NCBI GenBank assembly: GCA_029688995.1
Contig: JARULA010000004.1
Span: forward strand, 167,566-231,565
Source of the DNA: Marinilabiliaceae bacterium ANBcel2
Lineage (GTDB): Bacteria > Bacteroidota > Bacteroidia > Bacteroidales > Marinilabiliaceae
Direction of reading: 5' to 3'
Length of the DNA stretch: 64,000 nucleotides
Made by a program: the position numbers and the translations under genes. The notes below the pieces were generated by a model, which had not been told where the DNA came from, did not search any database, and was given only the letters and a program-made list of their open reading frames with translations. Below, piece by piece: positions 55,542 through 63,092 of the stretch (its first letter is position 1; each line of letters opens with the position of its first letter).

Positions 55542-56795
55542 TCAGGGTCTTCTATCCTGTTTAAATGACTGAACCTTTAAGTAGGTTAACGATCGCCATA
55601 GCCATTCAAGTGGGCCAAACCTGAAATACCTTAACCATAAAATACTAAAAGGTATCTGCAGGGCAAAAATTAAGAACGATAAGAGCACGCCATGCCATAG
55701 TTCAATTTTCCCAAAAAGGCCAAAGCCAATTGAGTGGAACAGTATTACAGCAATAATTGAATGTATAATATAATTGGTGAGAGCCATTCGCCCCACAGGA
55801 GCAAATAGTTTTATTAAAGCCCCAGCTCTTCCATTAGCATGGAGTAGTATAATTGCAGAAACATAACACAATCCCAAAAAAACACCTCCCAAAGTATGTG
55901 ATACTGCATTTATTGTTTCCCAGACTCCAGGAATGAAAGGATTTGCATGTTTAAATGAAATTGTGTAAAGCATGCTTGTGGCAACACCAATTACAAGACC
56001 CCACCAAAACACTCTCCTGAAGAAAGGAATATTATTGGTATAGTTAGATACTAAACCCCGTCGGGCAGCCCAAAACCCTACAAGGAACATGGAGAGGACA
56101 ACTGGATAGAAAAAAAGCAATCCAGGGAGTAGCATTCTATACTCTGTAAGCCTGATACTAATGATTTCCGCAAAAGAACCAGAAGAGTACATCTCTATAG
56201 CTTTTTGATTAAACCCTTCTAAAAAGGCAAGTCTCTCGGCAAAACCAACCTTAATTTCGGTTGAAACATCAGGATTAACGGATGCCAGCTCCAACATCAT
56301 TGCACTAAGCAGAGCCAAAACACCTGGAATAGCACCAATCCATATAGCCCACTTTATCAAGCCCCTGTCGGAAACACGCCTGAATAATAATAATAATATG
56401 AACCCAAACAAAGTATAATAAACCAAAATGTCACCTGCCCAAAGTAGCACAACATGAAGTGCGCCAAAGAGGAATAAAAACAGCAATCTGCGTTTGAATA
56501 TTGGAGTAATGCTTTTGCCCCCATCCACCTTTTTATTCATAAACAACCAGAATCCGTATCCAAAAAGCATTGAGAAGATTACGTAGAACTTCCCTTCAAA
56601 AAAGAATTTAATGAACCATTCGGAAATGTTATAAAGAATAGAGCCATCAGATTGAGAGCCTAAAAGCACCGATGTAACCGGTTGAAACATAATAGGAAAG
56701 TTAACCATTAGTATCCCAAATATGGCGAAACCGCGTAGCGTATCAAGAAGAACAATCCTATTTACCTGTTTAACAGGTGATACAGCTGAATTCAT
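55542..56795 (-). CDS. DUF418 family membrane protein (YeiB-like)
   Basis: A 417-residue inner-membrane protein with about 9-10 helices. The N-terminus RIVLLDTLRGFAIFGILMVN is the family hallmark, and the C-terminal DUF418 domain includes GRMALTNYIIHSIIAVILF and GPLEWLWRSLTY. The family is related in fold to acyltransferase-3 membrane enzymes, but no reaction is known. Its base composition is clearly less AT-rich than that of the genes before it, so it may mark the beginning of the accessory region. Confidence 0.85.
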   Translation of the reverse strand: MNSAVSPVKQVNRIVLLDTLRGFAIFGILMVNFPIMFQPVTSVLLGSQSDGSILYNISEWFIKFFFEGKFYVIFSMLFGYGFWLFMNKKVDGGKSITPIFKRRLLFLFLFGALHVVLLWAGDILVYYTLFGFILLLLFRRVSDRGLIKWAIWIGAIPGVLALLSAMMLELASVNPDVSTEIKVGFAERLAFLEGFNQKAIEMYSSGSFAEIISIRLTEYRMLLPGLLFFYPVVLSMFLVGFWAARRGLVSNYTNNIPFFRRVFWWGLVIGVATSMLYTISFKHANPFIPGVWETINAVSHTLGGVFLGLCYVSAIILLHANGRAGALIKLFAPVGRMALTNYIIHSIIAVILFHSIGFGLFGKIELWHGVLLSFLIFALQIPFSILWLRYFRFGPLEWLWRSLTYLKVQSFKQDRRP

Positions 56796-56864
56796 ATTTT
56801 TTTTAATTAAAGTTACTAAACAAATTTAACTTTCCTTTTCAAACTTACATAATTGTACCAACAC

Positions 56865-57050
56865 CTACTGTTCCAGCTCCTTTAATCGTTTTAAATGAGA
56901 GACCTCCATACCGGAATACCTTTTTTGCCAATTATAGAATGCAGGCTTGGCAATGCCATGCTCTCGACATATGGTTGGTGCATCAATGCCACTTTCATAC
57001 TCTTTGAGAATCTTGACGATCTGACTCTCTGTAAATCTTGATTTTTTCAT
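56865..57050 (-). pseudogene. IS3-family transposase OrfA remnant
   Basis: A 61-codon frame that matches the N-terminal helix-turn-helix of IS3-family OrfA proteins (MKKSRFTESQIVKILKEYES, then CREHGIAKPAFYNW and GMEVSHLKRLKELE). Full OrfA proteins are about 90-100 residues and continue as a leucine zipper; here the match ends at a TAG just after LKELEQ, and no OrfB follows. The remnant sits between the DUF418 gene and the truncated primase, evidence of past IS activity at this border. Confidence 0.8.
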
Positions 57051-57213
57051 GCGTGCATAATATGTACTCTAAGGTTACATGCAACTCGCCAATCCAGTCA
57101 TTGGCTACGCCGATCTCTGATTCCCCTGTATGAGAAAAGTTTTGACTTCGTCGATCTGCCGATTTTCATGGCTCGTTTCATAACGTTTTTTGACTGCCCA
57201 AAATTAATGTTTT

Positions 57214-58110
57214 TTATAATTCTAAACTGTCTACTTTTTCGGGAAGGCTACAATGCTCTGATGTAAACCCATTTGTACCGTAGCAGCTTAACACTTCATA
57301 TTTCTCTGCAATAAACGGTAACTGTAAAAGTGTTGCTGCATCAATAATCGCTTCGGTAATTATTAATCTGGTTGTTTCTTGTTTGGGATAGCTTGGATAT
57401 AAACCCTCTCTATCCTTCAAATAGTAATGTTTGTTTTCTGTTTTATCCTCGATGCTTCTAAAGTAAAGCCCTGTAATATTCTGTTCCTTGTCTTTAAGCG
57501 GGAACACAATACAGTTTTTGCCAAAAACATAATAGCCTGTTGAGTTGCCAGCCTTTGTTTTGCTTTGGGTCGGTGTGAGCATTCCATACTTTACACACTT
57601 ATTTATTAAAGCTTCATCACGCCTTTGCCCATGATGGAACTGTGCGGAGTTGTAGCCAATTTCCAAAAACAGTTCCAAACGCCTGGTTTGTGTAATGTAA
57701 TTTCTTGATGGCTTGCTGTTGTTGATGGCGCCTCGGAAGTAGCCAAAGAGTTTTGTAAGCAGTTGTATTTTTTCTTCTCGGCTTGTTGGTGGTTCGGCTT
57801 CGCTCACCACAAGTACGGCTTGGGGTTGTGTTGGAAGTGGTTTTGTTTCAATTGGGTTTATCATTGCGGTTGCTTTGCTTAGAGCTTCGTGTTTGCTGCA
57901 TTTTTCTTTTAACTGGATAAATTCTATCGTGTCGCCATTGGCTTTACAGCCAAAGCAATTAAATGTATTTGTATTCGGGTATATTTTTAAGCTCGGTTCT
58001 TTTTCTTCATGGAATGGACATTTTAGCATGTGGTTTCGGTTGGCTTGTAAGCCGTAATGATTCAGAACTGTTTCTATTTTTAGCTTTTGTTTTATCTCAC
58101 TTATTTCCAT
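57214..58110 (-). pseudogene. CHC2-zinc/toprim primase-like protein, C-terminally truncated (copy A)
   Basis: A 298-residue remainder of a DnaG-like protein typical of Bacteroidota mobilisable elements. The CHC2 zinc ribbon has CPFH (31-34) and CFGC (52-55). The toprim domain begins with LIITEAIIDAATLLQ and SCYGTNGFTSEH. It then stops at DSLEL, before the DxD metal motif that normally follows, so it should lack catalytic activity. The last 82 codons are outside the duplicated block and have no counterpart in copy B. It is divergent from the XRE gene across 154 bp. Confidence 0.82.
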
Positions 58111-58264
58111 GATGAAAAATTTTTTGAAAATTCTTTTTAGAACAAATATGTTCCAAAAATATAATATCTGTTTTTAACTTCCAAATAAATTATTATTTGA
58201 TTAGATAATTTATGTTTCGTATTTTTGTGGCTACATTGCTTTTGCAGTACTAAAAAATACATTT

Positions 58265-58597
58265 ATGTTGTTCGGAAATAGGCTTTCAGAACTTAGAAAA
58301 AAGAAAAAAATGTCGCAGGACGACCTTGCTAAAAAAATTGGGGTTCATGCTCCTGTGATTGGGAGGTATGAAAGAAGCGAGGTAAAACCTTCTATTGAAG
58401 TGGCTGTTAAAATTGCTGAAGCTTTAAATGTTTCTTTGGATTATATTGTTGGCAGTACCGACCTGATTTTAGAAAAAAGTATTGTAAACCGTATACAAAA
58501 CATTCAGAAGCTTAGCGATGAAGATAAAGGGCATTTGTTTGCCCTGATGGATGCATTCCTTTTAAAATGCAATATTCAAAGCAATTTAGCTGTTTAA
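58265..58597 (+). CDS. XRE-family DNA-binding protein (copy A)
   Basis: A 110-residue protein with a Cro/CI-type helix-turn-helix in residues 5-60 (RLSELRKKKKMSQDDLAKKI, then GVHAPVIGRYER and VAVKIAEALNVSLDYIVGST). The C-terminal 45 residues form a short helical tail. It probably represses its own promoter and perhaps the divergent primase gene. It is 18 bp upstream of the toxin-antitoxin pair. An identical copy is at 60899. Confidence 0.9.
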   Translation: MLFGNRLSELRKKKKMSQDDLAKKIGVHAPVIGRYERSEVKPSIEVAVKIAEALNVSLDYIVGSTDLILEKSIVNRIQNIQKLSDEDKGHLFALMDAFLLKCNIQSNLAV

Positions 58598-58615
58598 CCA
58601 GGTAAAAAAAGTATC

Positions 58616-58849
58616 ATGAACATACAAGCCGAAAAAGCGATTATCATAGAGCAATTCAGACAGGTAAACGATGTAAACCTGATTCATGCCATTAAGAACA
58701 TGCTCGATTATGCTTTAAAAAAAGAACAGGAAAGCCTTGAAGTTCCTGAAGCCCACCAAAAACTGGTAATGGAACGTTTTGACAAGGTACGCAAAGACCC
58801 CGACAGGCTTTTAGATTGGGACGAAGCTAAAAAAACACTGAAAGCCTGA
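58616..58849 (+). CDS. Antitoxin of a ParE/RelE-type pair (copy A)
   Basis: A 77-residue protein resembling antitoxins of the addiction-module type found with RelE/ParE toxins in Bacteroidota. It has a helical N-terminal part (residues 1-40) and a charged C-terminal segment ending DWDEAKKTLKA that would wrap the toxin. The stop codon overlaps the toxin start by 1 bp (TGATG), the usual coupling in such operons. An identical copy is at 61250. Confidence 0.82.
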   Translation: MNIQAEKAIIIEQFRQVNDVNLIHAIKNMLDYALKKEQESLEVPEAHQKLVMERFDKVRKDPDRLLDWDEAKKTLKA

Positions 58850-59163
58850 TGAAAAAATATAAAGTTAAAATTGAACCTGAAGCCCTTGCCGATATTCAGG
58901 AAATTACCGATTGGTACAATGAAGCACAGGCAGGACTTGGCAAAAGGTTTCAGAAAACAGCTATCAAGCATATTAATTCCCTAAACAAAGACCCTCAGAT
59001 TTACGCCATCCGTTACAAAGAAATACGTTGTATTTTGGTTAAGAAATTTCCGTACATGGCTCATTTTTACATTAACGATGAAAACAATACTGTTGAAGTT
59101 TTAGCTGTGATTAGCACCGACCGTAATCCTAAAATCTGGCAAGAAAAAACAAGTAAGCATTAA
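58849..59163 (+). CDS. ParE/RelE-family toxin (copy A)
   Basis: A 104-residue toxin-like protein. It begins YKVKIEPEALADIQEITDWY, shows the family GLGKRFQKTA segment, then IRYKEIRCILVKKFPYMAHF, and ends near EVLAVISTDRNP. This pattern matches the ParE/RelE superfamily plasmid-stabilisation group; gyrase poisoning versus mRNA cleavage cannot be decided here. It is encoded 1 bp overlapped with its antitoxin and ends just before a terminator. Identical copy at 61483. Confidence 0.88.
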   Translation: MKKYKVKIEPEALADIQEITDWYNEAQAGLGKRFQKTAIKHINSLNKDPQIYAIRYKEIRCILVKKFPYMAHFYINDENNTVEVLAVISTDRNPKIWQEKTSKH

Positions 59164-59187
59164 AAAAGCCCGAGTAATCGGGCTTTT
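59164..59187. terminator. Bidirectional terminator (copy A)
   Basis: AAAAGCCCGA-GTAA-TCGGGCTTTT, a perfect 10-bp stem with tetraloop, separates the plus-strand toxin-antitoxin pair from the minus-strand immunity gene. Confidence 0.9.
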
Positions 59188-59195
59188 CTGTTTAT

Positions 59196-59598
59196 TTATC
59201 CATTAAGTTTCTTGATAAACATCGCACTCAGGACAAAAAGAGCAAAAGATAATATGACATATAGCCAAATAAGAATCGTATTTATTCTTCTCTTTTCGGG
59301 TGGTTCCTTATTTAGCTCTTTTACTATTGACCTATAATTACCTCTATGGATGAATAGGAAGTAATTTACAACAAACAAGCTTAACATTATTATTATAAGC
59401 TCTTTCTTGGGCAGTTCATCGCGTAAAAAAAATATTTACGCCCAAAAGCTGTAGTAAAAATCCCAATAATCCCAGATTAAGGAACATCATAAAAGACACC
59501 CCAAACAAAGCATTCCATTGTGGAAGGTCTTTTTCACCCCATGTTTTCAGGTTCCATGAGTATAGCCGGTAGTACAAGTATCTATAAATCTTCATCAT
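59196..59598 (-). pseudogene. Membrane immunity-like protein, interrupted by a frameshift (copy A)
   Basis: The gene starts at the ATG at 59598, overlapping the toxin stop as ATGATG. It encodes a hydrophobic segment (WNALFGVSFMMFLNLGLLGF), then runs into a run of eight T (minus strand) and stops at TGA after NIFFTR. Removing one T restores a frame that reads DELPKKELIIIMLSLFVVNY and continues through a third hydrophobic segment to FIKKLNG, about 133 residues in all. The intact relative at 63093 has the same layout, so one gene is meant. The frameshift may be real, programmed slippage, or a sequence error in the homopolymer. Confidence 0.75.
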
Positions 59599-60094
59599 CG
59601 CAAAGGGAAAATTACTGGTGGTGCAACATAGGTATTATCTGGGACAGCGTACATTGGCGGTGTATACGGTGTTGTTATCATTGGACGGTCAAATGCCCCA
59701 AGTGCATCAAGTGCAAAATATCCACCTCCAATAATCCATCCTGGAGGGCCTCCAAAGGTTGCAAAAGCACCCATTCCTATATCTAAACCTGATTTTGCAG
59801 CTCCGGCATAATTTCCGTTCAAAAGGGCATCGCCACCTTGATATAATGATATTCCCGTTCCAACAACAAAGAAACCTCTACTTGCAAGTTTGAAATAGCC
59901 AGCTTTATTTAAGGCATTTGCACGTGCTCCTGTCCATTGATTGCCTCCCCATTCCAAGGAGTTCCATTTTCCGTTTACACCTCTCCAACTTCCGTTTATA
60001 ACATTTGAATATTCTCCGGCACTTGAAACAAATCCAGCGGCATTCAAGCCCATACCAATAGCGTAAAGTGAATTACACCCGCTATTTGCGGCGG
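59595..60094 (-). pseudogene. Orphan Rhs-type toxin tail, detached from its Rhs core (copy A)
   Basis: This encodes a C-terminal toxin tail of about 165 residues starting around AANSGCNSLYAIGMG. Features are GSWRGVNGKWNSLEWGGNQW, a tail-specific stretch, and a glycine-rich hydrophobic region around KSGLDIGMGAFATFGGPPGW, ending VAPPVIFPLR. The frame continues upstream into unrelated out-of-frame primase DNA, so it has no Rhs delivery core and no clear start. Such C-terminal fragments recur at the end of Bacteroidota Rhs/YD-repeat proteins. The next gene, encoding a membrane protein, is coupled by an ATGA overlap as toxin and immunity genes usually are. Confidence 0.75.
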
Positions 60095-60744
60095 AAGTAA
60101 AGCCCTGTAATATTCTGTTCCTTGTCTTTAAGCGGGAACACAATACAGTTTTTGCCAAAAACATAATAGCCTGTTGAGTTGCCAGCCTTTGTTTTGCTTT
60201 GGGTCGGTGTGAGCATTCCATACTTTACACACTTATTTATTAAAGCTTCATCACGCCTTTGCCCATGATGGAACTGTGCGGAGTTGTAGCCAATTTCCAA
60301 AAACAGTTCCAAACGCCTGGTTTGTGTAATGTAATTTCTTGATGGCTTGCTGTTGTTGATGGCGCCTCGGAAGTAGCCAAAGAGTTTTGTAAGCAGTTGT
60401 ATTTTTTCTTCTCGGCTTGTTGGTGGTTCGGCTTCGCTCACCACAAGTACGGCTTGGGGTTGTGTTGGAAGTGGTTTTGTTTCAATTGGGTTTATCATTG
60501 CGGTTGCTTTGCTTAGAGCTTCGTGTTTGCTGCATTTTTCTTTTAACTGGATAAATTCTATCGTGTCGCCATTGGCTTTACAGCCAAAGCAATTAAATGT
60601 ATTTGTATTCGGGTATATTTTTAAGCTCGGTTCTTTTTCTTCATGGAATGGACATTTTAGCATGTGGTTTCGGTTGGCTTGTAAGCCGTAATGATTCAGA
60701 ACTGTTTCTATTTTTAGCTTTTGTTTTATCTCACTTATTTCCAT
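60095..60744 (-). pseudogene. CHC2-zinc primase fragment (copy B)
   Basis: The same primase as at 57214 but shorter: the match to copy A ends after NITGLYF, where the duplication boundary joins the toxin tail of copy A and gives a stop three codons later. The zinc ribbon (CPFH and CFGC) is kept and the whole toprim domain is lost, so this is a broken gene. The stop produced by the junction is at 60082. Confidence 0.82.
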
Positions 60745-60898
60745 GATGAAAAATTTTTTGAAAATTCTTTTTAGAACAAATATGTTCCAAAAATATAATA
60801 TCTGTTTTTAACTTCCAAATAAATTATTATTTGATTAGATAATTTATGTTTCGTATTTTTGTGGCTACATTGCTTTTGCAGTACTAAAAAATACATTT

Positions 60899-61231
60899 AT
60901 GTTGTTCGGAAATAGGCTTTCAGAACTTAGAAAAAAGAAAAAAATGTCGCAGGACGACCTTGCTAAAAAAATTGGGGTTCATGCTCCTGTGATTGGGAGG
61001 TATGAAAGAAGCGAGGTAAAACCTTCTATTGAAGTGGCTGTTAAAATTGCTGAAGCTTTAAATGTTTCTTTGGATTATATTGTTGGCAGTACCGACCTGA
61101 TTTTAGAAAAAAGTATTGTAAACCGTATACAAAACATTCAGAAGCTTAGCGATGAAGATAAAGGGCATTTGTTTGCCCTGATGGATGCATTCCTTTTAAA
61201 ATGCAATATTCAAAGCAATTTAGCTGTTTAA
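60899..61231 (+). CDS. XRE-family DNA-binding protein (copy B)
   Basis: Protein identical to that encoded at 58265, within the duplicated block. The same Cro/CI-type helix-turn-helix and C-terminal tail are present. Two identical repressor genes plus identical upstream regions mean both copies would regulate the same promoters. Confidence 0.9.
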   Translation: MLFGNRLSELRKKKKMSQDDLAKKIGVHAPVIGRYERSEVKPSIEVAVKIAEALNVSLDYIVGSTDLILEKSIVNRIQNIQKLSDEDKGHLFALMDAFLLKCNIQSNLAV

Positions 61232-61249
61232 CCAGGTAAAAAAAGTATC

Positions 61250-61483
61250 ATGAACATACAAGCCGAAAAAGCGATTATCATAGAGCAATTCAGACAGGTA
61301 AACGATGTAAACCTGATTCATGCCATTAAGAACATGCTCGATTATGCTTTAAAAAAAGAACAGGAAAGCCTTGAAGTTCCTGAAGCCCACCAAAAACTGG
61401 TAATGGAACGTTTTGACAAGGTACGCAAAGACCCCGACAGGCTTTTAGATTGGGACGAAGCTAAAAAAACACTGAAAGCCTGA
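61250..61483 (+). CDS. Antitoxin of a ParE/RelE-type pair (copy B)
   Basis: Protein identical to that encoded at 58616, with the same 18-bp spacing after the XRE gene and the same 1-bp overlap with the toxin gene. Confidence 0.82.
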   Translation: MNIQAEKAIIIEQFRQVNDVNLIHAIKNMLDYALKKEQESLEVPEAHQKLVMERFDKVRKDPDRLLDWDEAKKTLKA

Positions 61484-61797
61484 TGAAAAAATATAAAGTT
61501 AAAATTGAACCTGAAGCCCTTGCCGATATTCAGGAAATTACCGATTGGTACAATGAAGCACAGGCAGGACTTGGCAAAAGGTTTCAGAAAACAGCTATCA
61601 AGCATATTAATTCCCTAAACAAAGACCCTCAGATTTACGCCATCCGTTACAAAGAAATACGTTGTATTTTGGTTAAGAAATTTCCGTACATGGCTCATTT
61701 TTACATTAACGATGAAAACAATACTGTTGAAGTTTTAGCTGTGATTAGCACCGACCGTAATCCTAAAATCTGGCAAGAAAAAACAAGTAAGCATTAA
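61483..61797 (+). CDS. ParE/RelE-family toxin (copy B)
   Basis: Protein identical to that encoded at 58849. Having two intact identical toxin-antitoxin operons in tandem would make loss of the block by recombination between repeats tolerable for the cell, since one operon always remains. Confidence 0.88.
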   Translation: MKKYKVKIEPEALADIQEITDWYNEAQAGLGKRFQKTAIKHINSLNKDPQIYAIRYKEIRCILVKKFPYMAHFYINDENNTVEVLAVISTDRNPKIWQEKTSKH

Positions 61798-61821
61798 AAA
61801 AGCCCGAGTAATCGGGCTTTT
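61798..61821. terminator. Bidirectional terminator (copy B)
   Basis: Same AAAAGCCCGA-GTAA-TCGGGCTTTT hairpin as in copy A, between the toxin-antitoxin pair and the immunity gene. Confidence 0.9.
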
Positions 61822-61829
61822 CTGTTTAT

Positions 61830-62232
61830 TTATCCATTAAGTTTCTTGATAAACATCGCACTCAGGACAAAAAGAGCAAAAGATAATATGACATATAGCC
61901 AAATAAGAATCGTATTTATTCTTCTCTTTTCGGGTGGTTCCTTATTTAGCTCTTTTACTATTGACCTATAATTACCTCTATGGATGAATAGGAAGTAATT
62001 TACAACAAACAAGCTTAACATTATTATTATAAGCTCTTTCTTGGGCAGTTCATCGCGTAAAAAAAATATTTACGCCCAAAAGCTGTAGTAAAAATCCCAA
62101 TAATCCCAGATTAAGGAACATCATAAAAGACACCCCAAACAAAGCATTCCATTGTGGAAGGTCTTTTTCACCCCATGTTTTCAGGTTCCATGAGTATAGC
62201 CGGTAGTACAAGTATCTATAAATCTTCATCAT
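61830..62232 (-). pseudogene. Membrane immunity-like protein, interrupted by a frameshift (copy B)
   Basis: Same gene and same eight-T run as in copy A; the frame breaks at the same point. The first frame (62050-62232) holds the first hydrophobic segment and the second frame (61830-62021 and upstream) the other two. Because both copies agree, the frameshift predates the duplication, or the same homopolymer was read the same way twice. Confidence 0.75.
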
Positions 62233-62720
62233 CGCAAAGGGAAAATTACTGGTGGTGCAACATAGGTATTATCTGGGACAGCGTACATTGGCGGTGTATA
62301 CGGTGTTGTTATCATTGGACGGTCAAATGCCCCAAGTGCATCAAGTGCAAAATATCCACCTCCAATAATCCATCCTGGAGGGCCTCCAAAGGTTGCAAAA
62401 GCACCCATTCCTATATCTAAACCTGATTTTGCAGCTCCGGCATAATTTCCGTTCAAAAGGGCATCGCCACCTTGATATAATGATATTCCCGTTCCAACAA
62501 CAAAGAAACCTCTACTTGCAAGTTTGAAATAGCCAGCTTTATTTAAGGCATTTGCACGTGCTCCTGTCCATTGATTGCCTCCCCATTCCAAGGAGTTCCA
62601 TTTTCCGTTTACACCTCTCCAACTTCCGTTTATAACATTTGAATATTCTCCGGCACTTGAAACAAATCCAGCGGCATTCAAGCCCATACCAATAGCGTAA
62701 AGTGAATTACACCCGCTATT
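62229..62720 (-). pseudogene. Orphan Rhs-type toxin tail (copy B), out of frame with its Rhs fragment
   Basis: The toxin tail is the same as in copy A (SGCNSLYAIGMG to FPLR). Immediately upstream lies the Rhs core fragment ending EEIGYRNAYT, as expected for an Rhs-toxin junction, but the join reads ACT GAA TAG. Compared with the join in the Rhs gene at 63970 and the toxin start of copy A, about 11 bp (GTGTTGCCGCA) are missing, which shifts the frame. An alternative start ATG at 62732 could give a 167-residue tail on its own. Confidence 0.72.
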
Positions 62721-62922
62721 CAGTATAAGCATTCCTATAGCCTATCTCTTCACTCCTTATTTGATTGACCATGGTCATATCCATGGATGAACTTTCTGTT
62801 TTTTTGCCAGTAAAATAGTTTGAGGTAAACCATGCACCACCACCTGCTGCAGTTGTATAACCTAGTCCGTTCCATGAAGCAACTCCAGAGTTTACTGTCA
62901 TATTTGTAAAAGCTTGTACTCC
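62716..62922 (-). pseudogene. Displaced Rhs core C-terminal fragment
   Basis: Open from a TAA at 62923 and stopping at 62716, this encodes GVQAFTNMTVNSGVASWNGL and then a short linker to MVNQIRSEEIGYRNAYTE. The EEIGYRNAYT end and its DNA (62721-62751) are identical to the Rhs gene at the right edge of the window. The lack of an upstream core and start marks it as an orphan module, as known for displaced C-terminal cassettes of Rhs and CDI loci. Confidence 0.75.
62721..62751. repeat. 31-bp repeat of the Rhs core-toxin junction
   Basis: This sequence is identical to 63970-64000. On the minus strand it encodes the last residues of the Rhs core, EEIGYRNAYT, just before the variable tail. The second copy touches the window edge, so the repeat may be longer. 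It could serve as homology for exchange of toxin tails. Confidence 0.9.
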
Positions 62923-63026
62923 TTAAATACAGAGGAGTATTTTCTTCTTACTGTTTAATAATTTCTGATCTAAGTTAATACTATTTTTATTTCTTATGAA
63001 GTGGCCTAAAATATGGGGAGTATTAT

Positions 63027-63078
63027 AAATGAACTGCACCCCAAATGTTATGTCTAACTTTTGGGGTGCAGTTCATTT
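63027..63078. repeat. 19-bp inverted repeat, probable fused IS ends
   Basis: AAATGAACTGCACCCCAAA (63027-63045) is the exact reverse complement of 63060-63078, with a 14-nt loop. TGAACTGCACCCCAAA followed by AGTTAGACA on the minus strand resembles terminal repeats of IS3-family (IS150-group) elements from memory. It lies between the stop of the first immunity gene (63093) and the Rhs fragment, so it may also act as a terminator. Confidence 0.7.
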
Positions 63079-63092
63079 ACAGGGCTTTTCTT

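Larger units (their letters stand above)
57461..60086. repeat. Tandem duplication, copy A (2626 bp)
   Basis: This block is repeated at 60095-62720 with a constant offset of 2634 bp. Every reading frame compared between the copies gives the same protein, and the boundaries are sharp: AAGTAAAGCC at the left and ACCCGCTATT at the right. The two copies are separated by only TGCGGCGG. Contents: 3' part of the primase (minus), XRE regulator and toxin-antitoxin pair (plus), terminator, and an immunity/toxin-tail pair (minus). Confidence 0.95.
60095..62720. repeat. Tandem duplication, copy B (2626 bp)
   Basis: Direct repeat of 57461-60086 with offset 2634. At its right end the shared sequence stops at ACCCGCTATT, where copy A continues into TGCGGCGG and the primase of copy B, while copy B continues into the Rhs core fragment. 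Confidence 0.95.

Noticed and set aside
57051..57213. Possible extra gene between the IS remnant and the primase
   Set aside because: Only a frame of about 27 codons without recognisable sequence is present.
57875..58057. Plus-strand open frame opposite the primase (also 60509-60691)
   Set aside because: It is antisense to the zinc-ribbon region and has no independent signal.
59520..59786. Plus-strand open frames opposite the toxin tails (also 62154-62420)
   Set aside because: They are antisense to the tail, rich in cysteine and tryptophan without a pattern, and are explained by the composition of the tail gene.
59595..60221. A 208-residue protein extending the toxin tail of copy A upstream to 60221
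   Set aside because: The first 43 residues are primase DNA read in the wrong frame, created by the duplication junction.
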